Shown: positions 24,819-35,860, counted from the first letter of the stretch. The stretch is DNA of 59,607 nucleotides from JADGHQ01 sp045805385 (GCA_045805385.1 JBJMLG010000231.1:1-59607), one strand, 5' to 3'. The notes: generated from the sequence alone by a model not told the origin. Numbers and translations are program-made.

Positions 24819-26615
24819 TCAGGCCGCCGCCTGCTCCGCCCAGTCCTGATACAGGCGCGCATAGGCGCCGCCGAGCTCGATCAGCTCCTCGTGCGTGCCC
24901 TGCTCGACGATCCGGCCGTGCTCCATCACGAGGATGCGGCCGGCGCCCCGGATCGTGGACAGCCGGTGCGCGATCACGAAGGACGTCCGGCCCGCTAGCA
25001 GCCGTCGCAGCCCGCGCTCGATCCGCCCCTCGGTGTGCACGTCCACGTTCGAAGTCGCCTCGTCGAGGATCAGGATCCGTGGATCCACAGCCGCCGCGCG
25101 CGCGAACGCCACCAGCTGCCGCTGGCCCGCCGAGAGATGCCCGCCGCGCTCGCCGACCTCGGTGTCGTACCCCTGCGGCAGCCGCTCGATGAACTCGTCG
25201 GCACCGACAGCGCGCGCAGCCGCCCGCACGTCCTCATCCGAGGCGTCCCGCAGCCCGAACGCGATGTTGTCGCGGATCGTCCCCGAGAACAGGAAGCCCT
25301 CCTGCGGCACCACGCCGAGCTGCGAGCGAAGCGACCGCTCGGTCACATCCCGCAGGTCGTACCCGTCCACGAGGATCCGCCCCGAAGTCGGGTCATAGAA
25401 GCGCGCGACGAGCTTCGCGAACGTCGACTTGCCCGCACCCGTCTCGCCGACGAGCGCCACGGTCTGCCCCGGCGGCACGGCCAGATCGATGTTCCGCAGC
25501 GCGTACTCGCCACCCTCGCCGCCATACGAGAACGACACGTCCTCGAAGCGCACCCCGCCGCGCACCGGCGGCAACTCCACGGCATCCGCGCGATCCGTTA
25601 GATCCGGCTCCTCGTCCAGCAGCTCGAAGATCTTGTCGAGCGCCGCCATGCCGGCCTGGTAGGTCGTGTACAGCTGCGACAGCTGCTGGATCGGGTCGAA
25701 GAAGCTGTTCAGGTAGAAGACGAACGACGCGAGCACGCCGATCGTCACGTCGCCGCCGTGCAGCACCTGGTTGCCGCCGTAGAGCAGGATCACCGCAGTC
25801 GCGACCGCGGACAGGAACTCCACCGCGGGGAAGTACGCCGCGTTGAGGTTGACCGTCCTCATGTTCGCCGCCCGGTTCTCCTCGTTCAGCTCGGCGAACT
25901 GCGACAGGTGCCGCTCCTCCTGCCCGAACGCGCGCACCACGCGAATCCCGGACAGCGTCTCCTGCAGGTACGCCGTCACGTACGCGATCTTCTCCCGCGT
26001 CAGCCGGTACGCCTCCGCCGACACCAGCCTGAACACGATGCTGCCGACCCCGAGGATCGGGAACGTGAGGAACGTGATCAGCGCGAGCTTCCAGTCGAGC
26101 ACGAACAGGATCACCGCCGTCCCTATCAGCGTCAGCGATGACGAGAACAGCGTCACGACCCCGTCGGTCACGAGCTGATCCAGTGCCTCGACGTCGTTCG
26201 AGATCCGCGAGATCACGACTCCAGCCTTGTTCCGCGAGTAGAACCCGATCGACAGCCGCTGCAGGTGCGTGAACAGCCGCAGCCGCAGGTCCTGGAGCGC
26301 CCGCCCGCCGACCCAGTTCACCAGGTACGTCTGCACGTAGCTCGCCGTCCAGGTCACGATCGCGCTGACCAGGAACGCCACCACGATCCAGTCGAGCGCG
26401 GACACGTCGTGCGTGCGAATCCCCGCGTCGATCGCCTTGCCCGCCAGGTACGGCGGCGCGAGCGATGCCGCCGTCGCCGCGAGCAGCGCCACGAACATCA
26501 GCACGACCCGCGCGCGGTACGGGCGCAGCAGCTCGAGCAGACCGCGTAGCTTGCGCGACCGCTGCAGCTCCGTCCGGCGGAAGAGCGCCCACCAGCGCGT
26601 CGCCCACGCGCGCAT
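24819..26615 (-). CDS. ABC exporter half-transporter, catalytically canonical subunit
   Basis: A 598-residue type IV exporter subunit: six transmembrane helices (about residues 30-330) and a C-terminal ATPase. Walker A is GETGAGKST and Walker B is ILILDEATSNVD with the catalytic Glu; the signature is the altered LSAGQRQ (Gly to Ala), and the H-loop is IAHRLST. It starts at ATG 26615, sharing one base with the stop of the partner (TGATG), so the two are made together. The pair resembles heterodimeric multidrug exporters of the BmrCD/LmrCD/TM287-288 type. The substrate is unknown. Confidence 0.9.
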   Translation of the reverse strand: MRAWATRWWALFRRTELQRSRKLRGLLELLRPYRARVVLMFVALLAATAASLAPPYLAGKAIDAGIRTHDVSALDWIVVAFLVSAIVTWTASYVQTYLVNWVGGRALQDLRLRLFTHLQRLSIGFYSRNKAGVVISRISNDVEALDQLVTDGVVTLFSSSLTLIGTAVILFVLDWKLALITFLTFPILGVGSIVFRLVSAEAYRLTREKIAYVTAYLQETLSGIRVVRAFGQEERHLSQFAELNEENRAANMRTVNLNAAYFPAVEFLSAVATAVILLYGGNQVLHGGDVTIGVLASFVFYLNSFFDPIQQLSQLYTTYQAGMAALDKIFELLDEEPDLTDRADAVELPPVRGGVRFEDVSFSYGGEGGEYALRNIDLAVPPGQTVALVGETGAGKSTFAKLVARFYDPTSGRILVDGYDLRDVTERSLRSQLGVVPQEGFLFSGTIRDNIAFGLRDASDEDVRAAARAVGADEFIERLPQGYDTEVGERGGHLSAGQRQLVAFARAAAVDPRILILDEATSNVDVHTEGRIERGLRRLLAGRTSFVIAHRLSTIRGAGRILVMEHGRIVEQGTHEELIELGGAYARLYQDWAEQAAA

Positions 26616-28381
26616 CAGAGCGTCGCCTCCCGCTCGACCGGATCGCGGTTCAGGAACACCTGGTCGGGAAGCCCCTTCTCCGCGATCTCGCGGTAGAGCT
26701 CCGACTCGTCGAGCAGCTCCTCGTGCGTCCCGCGCGCGATCACGCGGCCCTCCTCGAGCACCACGATCTCATCCGCCAGTGCGATCGTCGACAGCCGGTG
26801 GGCGATGATGAAGGTGGTCCGATCGCGCATCAGCTCCCCGAGCGCCCGCGCGATCCGGCTCTCGGTCGTCGCATCCACGCTCGAGGTCGCGTCGTCGAGG
26901 ATCAGCAGCCGCGGGTTCCGCAGCAGCGCCCTCGCGATCGCCACTCGCTGCCGCTGGCCACCGGACAGCGTGTAGCCGCGCTCGCCGATCAAAGTCTCGT
27001 AGCCCTCCGGCAGGTCGCCGATGAATTCCGCCGCGCCCGCCCGCTCGGCCGCCTCCCGCACCTCCTCGAAGCTCGCATCCGGCCTCGCGTACGCGATGTT
27101 CTCGCGCACGCTCGCCGAGAACAGGAAGGGGTCATCCGAAACGAACGCCACCTGCTGGCGCAGCTCGACCAGGTCGACGTCGCGCACGTCCGCGCCGTCC
27201 ACGAGCAGCTCCCCGGCCGTCACGTCATACAGCCGGGGCAGCAGCATCACGAGCGTGCTCTTCCCCGACCCGGTCGCGCCCACGAGCGCCACCGTGCTCC
27301 CCGCCTCGACCGCCAGGTCGATCTCGTCGAGCACCGGCTCGGCATCCTGACTGCCGTAGCCGAAGCTCACGTTGCGGAACTCCACGCGCCCGCCGCCCTC
27401 CGGCAGAGGCTGGGCATCAGGCCTCGACTCGAGCTGCGGCTCGCGGTCGAGCACCTCGAACACGCGCGCGCCGGACGCCACCGCCCTCTGCGACATGCCG
27501 AGTGCCACACCGAGCATCCGCATCGGCCCCGTGAGCAACGCGACGTACCCGTAGAACGCCACGAACTCGCCGACGCTGATGGTGCCCTGGATCGCCTGCC
27601 TGCCGCCGAAGAACAGCAGCGCCGCCAGGCCGAGGTTCGGCAGGAAGCCGATGAACGGGTTGTAGAACGCGCGCAGCCGCGTCGACACCATCGACTGGTC
27701 GAAAACGCGCCCGACCTGCCGGCTGAAGCGCGTGAACTGCCGCTCCTCCTGCGCGAACGCCTTGACGACGCGGACCCCGGAGATGTTCTCCTCAGTCTCC
27801 GCAGTCAGCTCCGCGATCCGCTGCTGCACCTCCTGTGAGGCCGGACGGTTCTTGCGCCCGTACATCGTCGCCACCCAGATCACGAACGGCGTGGGGGCGA
27901 GCGTGACGGCCGCCAGTCCCGGGTTCACGGCGAACATCACAACCGCGGCCACGAGGATCGAGATCAGCGACTGCGCGATGAAGACGAGCCCGTAGCCGAG
28001 GAAGAACCGCACCGACTGCAGGTCCACGGTCGCTCGCGACATCAGCTGCCCCGTCTGCTGCGAGTCGAAGAACCCGAGCTCGAGCGACTGCAGGTGCCGG
28101 TACATCAGGTTGCGCAGGTCGAACTCCACGCCGAGCGACACGCGGCCCGCCACGAGACGCCGCAGCACCGACAGCACCAGTCGGCCGACGCCCGCGGCGA
28201 GGATCCCGACGACGTAGGGCCATAGGTTCGAGTTGCCGTTCCGGACCTCGTCGACCGTCTTCCCGACCAGCGCGGGAACCAGCACGCCGAGCACCATCGC
28301 GCCCGCCGCAAGGAGCAGCGAAGCGATCACCCCGCGGCGGTATGGCCGCAGGAATCCCAGGAGCCGTCTGAAGGTACCCAC
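26615..28381 (-). CDS. ABC exporter half-transporter with degenerate Walker B
   Basis: A 588-residue partner of the downstream ABC gene. Six transmembrane helices are followed by an ATPase with Walker A GATGSGKST, canonical signature LSGGQRQR and H-loop IAHRLST, but Walker B reads LLILDDATSSVD with Asp replacing the catalytic Glu. That substitution marks the non-hydrolysing composite site of heterodimeric exporters. The start is GTG at 28381 (MGTFRRLLGFLRPYRR). The 193 bases upstream, shared with the divergent MFS pump, contain AT-rich TTACTTTACTTTGTGAAG (28388-28405), which may include promoter or operator sequence. Confidence 0.9.
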   Translation of the reverse strand: MGTFRRLLGFLRPYRRGVIASLLLAAGAMVLGVLVPALVGKTVDEVRNGNSNLWPYVVGILAAGVGRLVLSVLRRLVAGRVSLGVEFDLRNLMYRHLQSLELGFFDSQQTGQLMSRATVDLQSVRFFLGYGLVFIAQSLISILVAAVVMFAVNPGLAAVTLAPTPFVIWVATMYGRKNRPASQEVQQRIAELTAETEENISGVRVVKAFAQEERQFTRFSRQVGRVFDQSMVSTRLRAFYNPFIGFLPNLGLAALLFFGGRQAIQGTISVGEFVAFYGYVALLTGPMRMLGVALGMSQRAVASGARVFEVLDREPQLESRPDAQPLPEGGGRVEFRNVSFGYGSQDAEPVLDEIDLAVEAGSTVALVGATGSGKSTLVMLLPRLYDVTAGELLVDGADVRDVDLVELRQQVAFVSDDPFLFSASVRENIAYARPDASFEEVREAAERAGAAEFIGDLPEGYETLIGERGYTLSGGQRQRVAIARALLRNPRLLILDDATSSVDATTESRIARALGELMRDRTTFIIAHRLSTIALADEIVVLEEGRVIARGTHEELLDESELYREIAEKGLPDQVFLNRDPVEREATL

Positions 28382-28574
28382 TGACTCTTACTTTACTTTG
28401 TGAAGTTCGAGCGCCACGGCCCGGGGCAGCGCTTCGAGATCCCCGTCCACGAGCAGCTTTCGCGCATCCAGCAGCAGAAATCCGTACCCTGCCGATTGAG
28501 CCTCGCACGCGGCGCGCCTCGTACCACCGGCAGCGCCTCACGCCCTCGACTCCCCCCGAAGTGGAACGCCCGAG

Positions 28575-30047
28575 ATGACCACACTGGACACCCCGCGCGC
28601 GAAGAACCTCGCGCTCCTGCTGCTCGCGATGACGCAGTTCATGATCGTCATCGACGCGTCGATCGTGAACGTGGCGCTGCCGTCGATCGGCAAGGCGCTC
28701 GACTTCAGCCAGGACAACCTCTCCTGGGTCGTCAACGCCTACGTGCTCACGTTCGGCGGCTTCCTCCTCCTCGGCGGCCGCCTTGCGGACTACCTGGGCC
28801 GCCGCCGCATGTTCGTGTACGGCCTGATCCTGTTCTCGATCGCCTCCCTGCTGGGCGGCCTAGCGCAGTCCGAGGCCTGGCTGATCGCCGCCCGCGCGCT
28901 CCAGGGGCTGGGCGCCGCGATAGTCTCGCCGGCCGCGCTCTCGATCGTCACGACCACTTTCGCCGAGGGCGCCGAGCGCAACCGCGCGCTGGGCGTGTGG
29001 GGCGCCGTCGCCGGAGCGGGCGGCGCGGCCGGAGTCCTGCTCGGCGGCGTGCTCACGCAGTGGGCAGGCTGGGAGTGGGTGCTCTTCGTGAACACGCCGA
29101 TCGGCCTGTTCGTCGCCTTCCTCGCGCCGCGGCTGCTCGCGGAGAGCAGCGTGCCGGAGAACGAGCGCGGGTCGTTCGACATTCCGGGCGCGGTGTCGGT
29201 GACCGCGGGCCTCGCGCTGCTCGTCTACGGCTTCGTGCAGACGCCGAAGGACGGCTGGACCTCTGGTGCCACCATCGGCCGCCTGGCCGGCGCGCTGGCG
29301 CTGCTCGCGATCTTCCTCGCGATCGAGACGCGCGAGCGGAACCCGCTCATGCCGTTCAGCATCTTCCGCCTGCGCACACTGCGCGGCGCGAACGTCGTGG
29401 GACTGCTGATCGGCATGTCGCTGTTCAGCATGTTCTTCTTCATCTCGCTGTACCTCCAGCAGGTGCTCGGGTTCAGCGCGCTGAAGGCCGGTCTCTCGTA
29501 TCTGCCGCTGGCTGTCACGATCATCATCTCCGCGGGGATCGCGTCGCAGCTCGTCACACGGCTCGGCTTCAAGCCGACGCTCGTGGCGGGGATGCTGTTC
29601 ATCGCTGCCGGCCTCTACTGGTTCTCCAAGGTGAGCGCCCCGGGCGGCAGCTATCTGAGCGACGTGCTCGGTCCGTCGCTGCTCGCGGCCGTCGGCCTCG
29701 GCTTCTCGTTCGTGCCGAACACGATCGCGGCGGTGACGGGCACGAGACCGAACGAGGCCGGGCTGGCGTCCGGCCTGATCAACACCTCGCAGCAGGTGGG
29801 CGGCGCGCTCGGCCTCGCGGTGCTCGCCTCGATCGCCAACTCGCGCACGAACAACGTGTTCGCTTCGGGCGTGAAGTCGCGAACCGTGGCGCTCACCGAG
29901 GGCTTCCAGGACGCGTTTCTCGTCGGCACGGGGATCGCGCTGCTTGGTGCATTCCTGACGGCCGTGCTGATCTCCTCGCGCGACTCGAGAGAGCACGCGC
30001 AGGCGGCGCGGCGCGGTGAAGCCGCTCCTGCCACCGCGGCGGGCTGA
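28575..30047 (+). CDS. MFS drug transporter, DHA2 (EmrB/QacA) family
   Basis: A 490-residue protein with 14 predicted transmembrane helices. TM1 holds FMIVIDASIVNVALPSIGKAL (motif D1 of the family), motif A is GRLADYLGRRRMF, and motif C is in GAVAGAGGAAGVLLGGVL. It is expected to export drugs or metabolites by proton antiport. It is divergent from the ABC exporter pair across a short intergenic region, so the two efflux systems may share control. No adjacent intact regulator is seen. Confidence 0.9.
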   Translation: MTTLDTPRAKNLALLLLAMTQFMIVIDASIVNVALPSIGKALDFSQDNLSWVVNAYVLTFGGFLLLGGRLADYLGRRRMFVYGLILFSIASLLGGLAQSEAWLIAARALQGLGAAIVSPAALSIVTTTFAEGAERNRALGVWGAVAGAGGAAGVLLGGVLTQWAGWEWVLFVNTPIGLFVAFLAPRLLAESSVPENERGSFDIPGAVSVTAGLALLVYGFVQTPKDGWTSGATIGRLAGALALLAIFLAIETRERNPLMPFSIFRLRTLRGANVVGLLIGMSLFSMFFFISLYLQQVLGFSALKAGLSYLPLAVTIIISAGIASQLVTRLGFKPTLVAGMLFIAAGLYWFSKVSAPGGSYLSDVLGPSLLAAVGLGFSFVPNTIAAVTGTRPNEAGLASGLINTSQQVGGALGLAVLASIANSRTNNVFASGVKSRTVALTEGFQDAFLVGTGIALLGAFLTAVLISSRDSREHAQAARRGEAAPATAAG

Positions 30048-30075
30048 GCGCCCCGGTGCTAGGCGCGGGGCGCTC
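30046..30075 (+). terminator. Hairpin overlapping the MFS stop codon
   Basis: GAGCGCCCC (30046-30054) pairs with GGGGCGCTC (30067-30075). The 5' arm starts within the stop codon. There is no clear T-run. Confidence 0.4.
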
Positions 30076-30093
30076 GTTGCCTAGAGCGGATCG

Positions 30094-30486
30094 CTAGCGC
30101 GCCGGCGTGAAGAAACCGGTTGCGGATCCGAAGATGCGGAAAGTGCCACCCGGCATCGCCGCCGTGACGTCGAAGGTGCAGGTGACCAGAGCACCGTGGG
30201 GATTCGACTTTGCCGCTGTGTTGGTCTGCGTCTGAGTCGACCCTCCGGTGGGCGTGAACTGGGTGGTGATGTTGAGCGCCTGCGGTACGAATACGCTCGT
30301 GCTGCCCAGGATGTGGGCCGGACTGAACCGTCCGTTGCCGTTGACCACGGCGCTGACCGTCTGGCCGCCGCAGTTTGCAGGGAGCACCAGGCTGTTCTTG
30401 GCGTTGACCGGGTCGGCCGACGCCGTCGGCGCGAGTACTGCAAGCGCAAAGATCGCGGCGACGAGCACCGAGTGGCGTTTGAGCAT
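30094..30486 (-). CDS. Small secreted protein of unknown function
   Basis: A 130-residue protein with a clear signal peptide (SVLVAAIFALAVLAPTASA, cleavage near ASA-DP). The mature part has two Cys (NCGGQTV and VTCTFDV) that may form a disulfide, many Thr/Asn/Ser residues and a C-terminal beta-rich GGTFRIFGSATGFFTPAR. No family recognised. ATG 30486 is chosen over GTG 30495 because AAAGGAG lies eight bases before the ATG and would overlap the GTG. Confidence 0.7.
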   Translation of the reverse strand: MLKRHSVLVAAIFALAVLAPTASADPVNAKNSLVLPANCGGQTVSAVVNGNGRFSPAHILGSTSVFVPQALNITTQFTPTGGSTQTQTNTAAKSNPHGALVTCTFDVTAAMPGGTFRIFGSATGFFTPAR

Positions 30487-30623
30487 GTCGAACACTCCTT
30501 TTGGCGCGGAGACTCGTGCCTCCGTCGACGTAACTCGCCGCCTATGGTGCCCGGCGCCAGGCGCGGCATAACGTTCCCCGTGCGGATGGGCGCGCTAACC
30601 GAAGGACGCGCCGTCGTTTCCGA

Positions 30624-30696
30624 TAGCTCCGGGTGGATTCGAACCACCGACCTCGCCATTATGAGTGGCGCGCTCTAACCGCTGAGCTACGGAGCC
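30624..30696 (-). tRNA. tRNA-Met (CAT anticodon, elongator-like)
   Basis: On the - strand the acceptor GGCTCCG pairs with CGGAGCT (a G-U pair at 1-72), the discriminator is A, D-arm TAGCTCAGCGGTTAGAGC, anticodon stem CGCCA/TGGCG with loop CTCATAA, and T-arm GGTGG/CCACC with loop TTCGAAT. CAT could also be read as the lysidine-modified Ile isoacceptor, but the overall sequence resembles elongator tRNA-Met. CCA is not encoded. Confidence 0.85.
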
Positions 30697-30714
30697 CTGC
30701 CGAGAGTGGGAGTC

Positions 30715-30720
30715 TAGAGC
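30715..30720 (+). promoter_or_regulatory. Candidate -10 box (TAGAGC) of ftcD
   Basis: TAGAGC ends six bases before GTG 30727, with no Shine-Dalgarno between, so the mRNA would be leaderless. It lies just outside the divergent tRNA-Met gene. Confidence 0.35.
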
Positions 30721-30726
30721 CAACCT

Positions 30727-31611
30727 GTGCTGCTCACGGTGCCCAATGTCAGCGAGGGGCGCGACCTCGCGGCGATCGAGGCGCTGGCCGCGTCGTTTGC
30801 GCCGGCGCGCCTGCTCGACGTCCATGCGGACCCCGATCACGGGCGGAGCGTCTTTACGCTGGCCGGCCGGCAGGGAGAGATCTCCGCGGCGCTTGTGAAC
30901 GGCGCGCGCGCCGCCGCGGAACGCATCGATGTCAGCTCCCACGACGGGCTGCACCCGCACGTCGGCGCGCTCGACGTGGCGCCCGTCGTCTACCTGGATC
31001 AGGCGGACCGTGGCGCCGCGTGCGCCGAAGCCCTCACGGCGGGCGCGCTGATCGGCGACGAGCTCGGGATCCCAGTGCTCCTCTACGGGCAGCTCGCCAC
31101 GAGCGAGGACACGCGCGAGCGCGCGGACATCCGCCGCGGCGGCCCCGAGGAGCTCGCGCGCCGCGTCGAGGCGGGCGAGCTGCGGCCCGATTACGGCCCC
31201 GGGCGCGCCCACGCGCGGGCGGGCGCGGTGCTCGTCACGGCCCGGCCCCCGCTGATCGCCTTCAACGTCGACCTCGCGACCGACAACCTCGAGCTCGCCA
31301 AGCGGATCGCGGCCCGGCTTCGCGAATCTGGCGGCGGCCAGCCCGGCGTGCGCGCGATCGGTCTGCCGCTGGCCGATCGCGGGCGCGTGCAGGTGTCCTT
31401 CAACGTGCACGACCACCGCGCTGTGCCGCTCCGCCTCCTCGTGGAGGAGGTCGCGCGCGAGGCGCCGATCGCGGAGGCCGAGCTCGTCGGGCTCGCGCCG
31501 CGGGCGGCGTTCGAGGGCTTCCCGGACGACGTGCCGCTCCGGGGCTTCGATCCCGAGCGGCATCTGATCGAGGAGGCGTTACGCTCCATGCCCAGTGGCT
31601 CAGACGCGTAA
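30727..31611 (+). CDS. ftcD: Glutamate formimidoyltransferase
   Basis: A 294-residue protein covering both FTCD formiminotransferase subdomains but no cyclodeaminase domain. VPNVSEGRDLAAIEAL, LDVHADPDHGRSVFTLAG, SSHDGLHPHVGALDVAP and LIAFNVDLATDNLELAKRIA are the characteristic active-site and folate-binding segments. The enzyme moves the formimino group of formiminoglutamate to tetrahydrofolate (or uses a formyl donor in reverse). No histidine-utilisation genes are nearby; the gene heads a block with a small membrane protein, an MBL hydrolase and two tRNA synthetases. Confidence 0.88.
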   Translation: MLLTVPNVSEGRDLAAIEALAASFAPARLLDVHADPDHGRSVFTLAGRQGEISAALVNGARAAAERIDVSSHDGLHPHVGALDVAPVVYLDQADRGAACAEALTAGALIGDELGIPVLLYGQLATSEDTRERADIRRGGPEELARRVEAGELRPDYGPGRAHARAGAVLVTARPPLIAFNVDLATDNLELAKRIAARLRESGGGQPGVRAIGLPLADRGRVQVSFNVHDHRAVPLRLLVEEVAREAPIAEAELVGLAPRAAFEGFPDDVPLRGFDPERHLIEEALRSMPSGSDA

Positions 31612-31987
31612 GAAGCGACGCCGCAAGCACCGCGGCACCCCCGCCGGCACGATCGAGCGGCACGGCCGCACGAGCAAGTCGCACGCCGGCGGCTCGAGCC
31701 GCTCGTCGAGCGGGAGTAAGACGAACGCGCGCGACCGCCGCCTCGAGCGGATGAACAAGCCGCCCACCTGGAGGGGCGCGATCCAGCGCGCGGGCATCGC
31801 GGCGCTGCTGTTCGTGGTGCTTGTCGTCCTGATCTTCAGCCAGGCCGTGGGTGCGGCCGTCGCGCTCGGTGCCTTCATGCTGATCTTCTACGTGCCGGCG
31901 GGCTACTACATGGATCTCTTCCTCTACCGGCGCCGCATGCAGAAGCTCGGCCGGCCGGACGAGACGCGCCGGCGGAAGGAGGCCTGA
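31595..31987 (+). CDS. Small basic two-helix membrane protein
   Basis: A 130-residue protein. The first ~65 residues are very basic and Ser/Gly-rich (AQTRKKRRRKHRG at the start), followed by two hydrophobic helices (AGIAALLFVVLVVLIFSQ and VGAAVALGAFMLIFYVPAGY) and a basic C-terminus. The N-terminus could bind nucleic acid or membrane phosphates. GTG 31595 lies inside the end of ftcD (17-base overlap), implying coupled translation. No known family recognised. Confidence 0.7.
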   Translation: MAQTRKKRRRKHRGTPAGTIERHGRTSKSHAGGSSRSSSGSKTNARDRRLERMNKPPTWRGAIQRAGIAALLFVVLVVLIFSQAVGAAVALGAFMLIFYVPAGYYMDLFLYRRRMQKLGRPDETRRRKEA

Positions 31988-31988
31988 C

Positions 31989-32627
31989 GTGGACGTGCGC
32001 ATGTTCACGGTCGGGCCGATCCAGGAGAACACCTACGTGATCCGGCGCGACGGCTCCGACCGCGCGCTGATCATCGATCCCGGCGAGGAGGCGCCGCGCC
32101 TCCTGGCTGCCCTCGATGAGCTCGGGCTGAAGCTCGACGGGATCCTGCTCACCCACACGCACTTCGACCACGTGGGCGCGGTCGCACCGATCGCGAAGGC
32201 CACCGGCGCCGAGGTGTGGGTCCCGGAGATCGAGAAGGGCGTGCTCGCCGACATCATGTCCTACGTGCCCTGGGCCGGCTTCGGGCCGTTCGAGAGCTGG
32301 GACGCGGAGCACACGCTCGAGGGCGGCGAGACGCTCGAGCTCGCCGGCTTCGAGATCGACGTGATCTTCACGCCCGGCCACAGCCCCGGGCATGTGACGT
32401 TCTCGATCCCGGACGAGCGGGCGGTGCTCTCCGGCGACGTGCTGTTCCAGGGCTCGGTCGGCCGCACCGACCTGCCGGGGGGCGACTGGAACACGCTGTT
32501 CGAGTCGATCCGCAGCCTGATGGACAGCCTTCCGGAGGACACGACCGTCTACCCGGGCCACATGGGCATCACCAGCCTGGGCGCGGAGCGGGCGAGCAAC
32601 CCGTTCCTCGGCGAGCTGGCCAGGTAG
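31989..32627 (+). CDS. Metallo-beta-lactamase-fold hydrolase (glyoxalase II-like)
   Basis: A 212-residue hydrolase. The metal site is LLTHTHFDHVGAV (HxHxDH), TPGHSPGHVTF holds the next His, VLSGDVLFQGSVGRTDLPGG the bridging Asp and VYPGHMG the last His. This is the YcbL/glyoxalase II-like group, which hydrolyses thioesters such as lactoylglutathione analogues. It starts at GTG one base after the previous stop and is followed two bases later by hisS; MBL hydrolases beside hisS are common in bacteria. Confidence 0.88.
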   Translation: MDVRMFTVGPIQENTYVIRRDGSDRALIIDPGEEAPRLLAALDELGLKLDGILLTHTHFDHVGAVAPIAKATGAEVWVPEIEKGVLADIMSYVPWAGFGPFESWDAEHTLEGGETLELAGFEIDVIFTPGHSPGHVTFSIPDERAVLSGDVLFQGSVGRTDLPGGDWNTLFESIRSLMDSLPEDTTVYPGHMGITSLGAERASNPFLGELAR

Positions 32628-32629
32628 TC

Positions 32630-33873
32630 GTGGCAGCCCCGAAGCTCCAGGCCCCGAGGGGCACATTCGACGTGCTGCCCGCGGAGGGGCTCCGCCGCGA
32701 ACGGCTGCGAATCCTCTCGGAGAACCTGCTCGGCGCGGCCGGCTACGAGCCTTTCGAAACGCCCATCTTCGAGGCCACCGAGCTGTTCGCACGCGGCGTG
32801 GGCGAGAGCACCGACATCGTGCAGAAGGAGATGTTCACCTTCGAGGACCAGGGCGGGCGCTCGCTCACGCTGCGCCCCGAGGGCACCGCGCCGATCGCCC
32901 GCGCGTACGTGGAACACGGCATGCACAAGCTCCCGCAGCCGGTGAAGCTGCGCTACTGGGGTCCGTTCTTCCGCCACGAGGCGCCGCAGGCCGGCCGCTA
33001 CCGCCAGTTCAACCAGGTGGGCATCGAGGCGCTCGGCTCCGACGACCCCTCGCTCGACGCCGAGGCGATCATGCTGCTCGACGAGTTGCTGCGCGCAGCC
33101 GGCGCCACCGGTCTGCGCCTGCGCCTCTCGAGCCTCGGCACCGCCGAGACACGGCGCGAGTACGGCGAAGAGCTGCGCGCCTACCTCCACGCGCGCGAGC
33201 CCGAGCTGTCCGAGGAGGTGCGCTCCCGCATCGACGCGAACCCGTTGCGCGCGTTCGATTCCGACGATCGGGGCACCCAGGCGGTCATGGCCGAGGCGCC
33301 CAGGCTGCTCGACAGGCTCTCCGACGAGGACGCGCAGCACTTCGAGCAGGTACGCGCGCTGCTCGACGACGCCGGCGTTGAGTACGAGCTCGACGGCACC
33401 CTGGTGCGCGGCCTCGATTACTACACGCGCACGGTGTTCGAGTTCACGAGCGACGCGCTCGGCGCCCAGAGCGGCGTGGGCGGGGGCGGCCGCTACAACG
33501 GCCTGGTGCAGCTGCTCGGCGGCCCGGACACCCCGGGCGTGGGCTGGGCGGCCGGCATCGAACGCATCCTCTTGGCAGCGGGCGAGCCGGAGGCCGTGGA
33601 GGAGGAAACAGATGTCTTCGTCGCGCGCGAGGATGGTGCCGAGCCGACGCAGGTGTTTCGTGTGCTGCGCGAGCTGCGCTCCGAGGGGTTGCGCGCGCAG
33701 GCCGAGCAGGCCGGCAGGTCGATCAAGGGGCAGCTCAAGCACGCCGACCGGATCGGCGCCCGCTCCGTCGTGATCGTGACCGGTGGAGAGCTGCGCGTGC
33801 GCGACATGCGGAGCGGCGAACAGCGCGACGCGGGCGACATCGCCGAGGCCGTGCGCCTGGTGAAGGAGTCGCG

Positions 33874-33877
<4 letters not shown>
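32630..33877 (+). CDS. hisS: Histidine-tRNA ligase
   Basis: A 415-residue class II synthetase. It begins with APRGTFDVLP (GxxD motif), motif 2 is YWGPFFRHEAPQAGRYRQFNQ, the histidine loops are LVRGLDYYTRTVFEF and SGVGGGGRYNGL, motif 3 is GVGWAAGIERIL, and a C-terminal anticodon-binding domain fills about residues 320-415. GTG 32630, two bases after the MBL gene, gives the standard N-terminus. Confidence 0.95.
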
Positions 33878-35679
<1,802 letters not shown>

Positions 35680-35691
35680 CGCCTGTTTCGT

Positions 35692-35700
35692 TGCTACGCT
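35692..35700 (+). promoter_or_regulatory. Extended -10 promoter (TGCTACGCT) before the structured RNA
   Basis: TACGCT (35695-35700) is preceded by TGC, the extended -10 pattern TGn. A transcript would start near 35707, just before the folded region. No good -35 box is visible; extended -10 promoters often lack one. Confidence 0.45.
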
Positions 35701-35706
35701 CGGTCT

Positions 35707-35860
35707 CGGCTCGAGCCTGTGCGACAGCCGTCTCGTTACTTGAACCAACACCATGGGAGTCGGGTGCCCGACTCTGGAGAGGGCCGTGGTCCTCTCTGGC
35801 GGGCGCCCAATCTTGTTTACGCAAGGTTCAACTCCCGAGGCGGCATCGGCAGGCTGGGGC
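35707..35860 (+). ncRNA. Highly structured intergenic RNA candidate (riboregulator or small RNA)
   Basis: The 209-base gap between aspS and the IscU-MnmA gene folds into a rod. AGCCTG (35714-35719) pairs with CAGGCT (35850-35855); GCCGTCTCG (35727-35735) with CGAGGCGGC (35836-35844), one G-U pair; TTGAACC (35740-35746) with GGTTCAA (35825-35831). Inside are hairpins GAGTCGG/CCGACTC (35757-35774), GAGAGG/CCTCTC (35777-35796) and CTTG/CAAG (35812-35825). No conserved ORF is present. It matches no riboswitch I can name; a 6S-like rod was considered but the internal hairpins argue against it. It may be a free RNA or a leader of the downstream gene. Confidence 0.5.

Noticed and set aside
24819..31611. 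Mobile island carrying the efflux genes
   Set aside because: Two tRNAs are present, but no integrase, transposase, direct repeats or base-composition shift were seen.
35707..35860. Calling the structured RNA 6S RNA or a T-box
   Set aside because: The two stable internal hairpins do not fit the open central bubble of 6S RNA, and no T-box antiterminator sequence is present.
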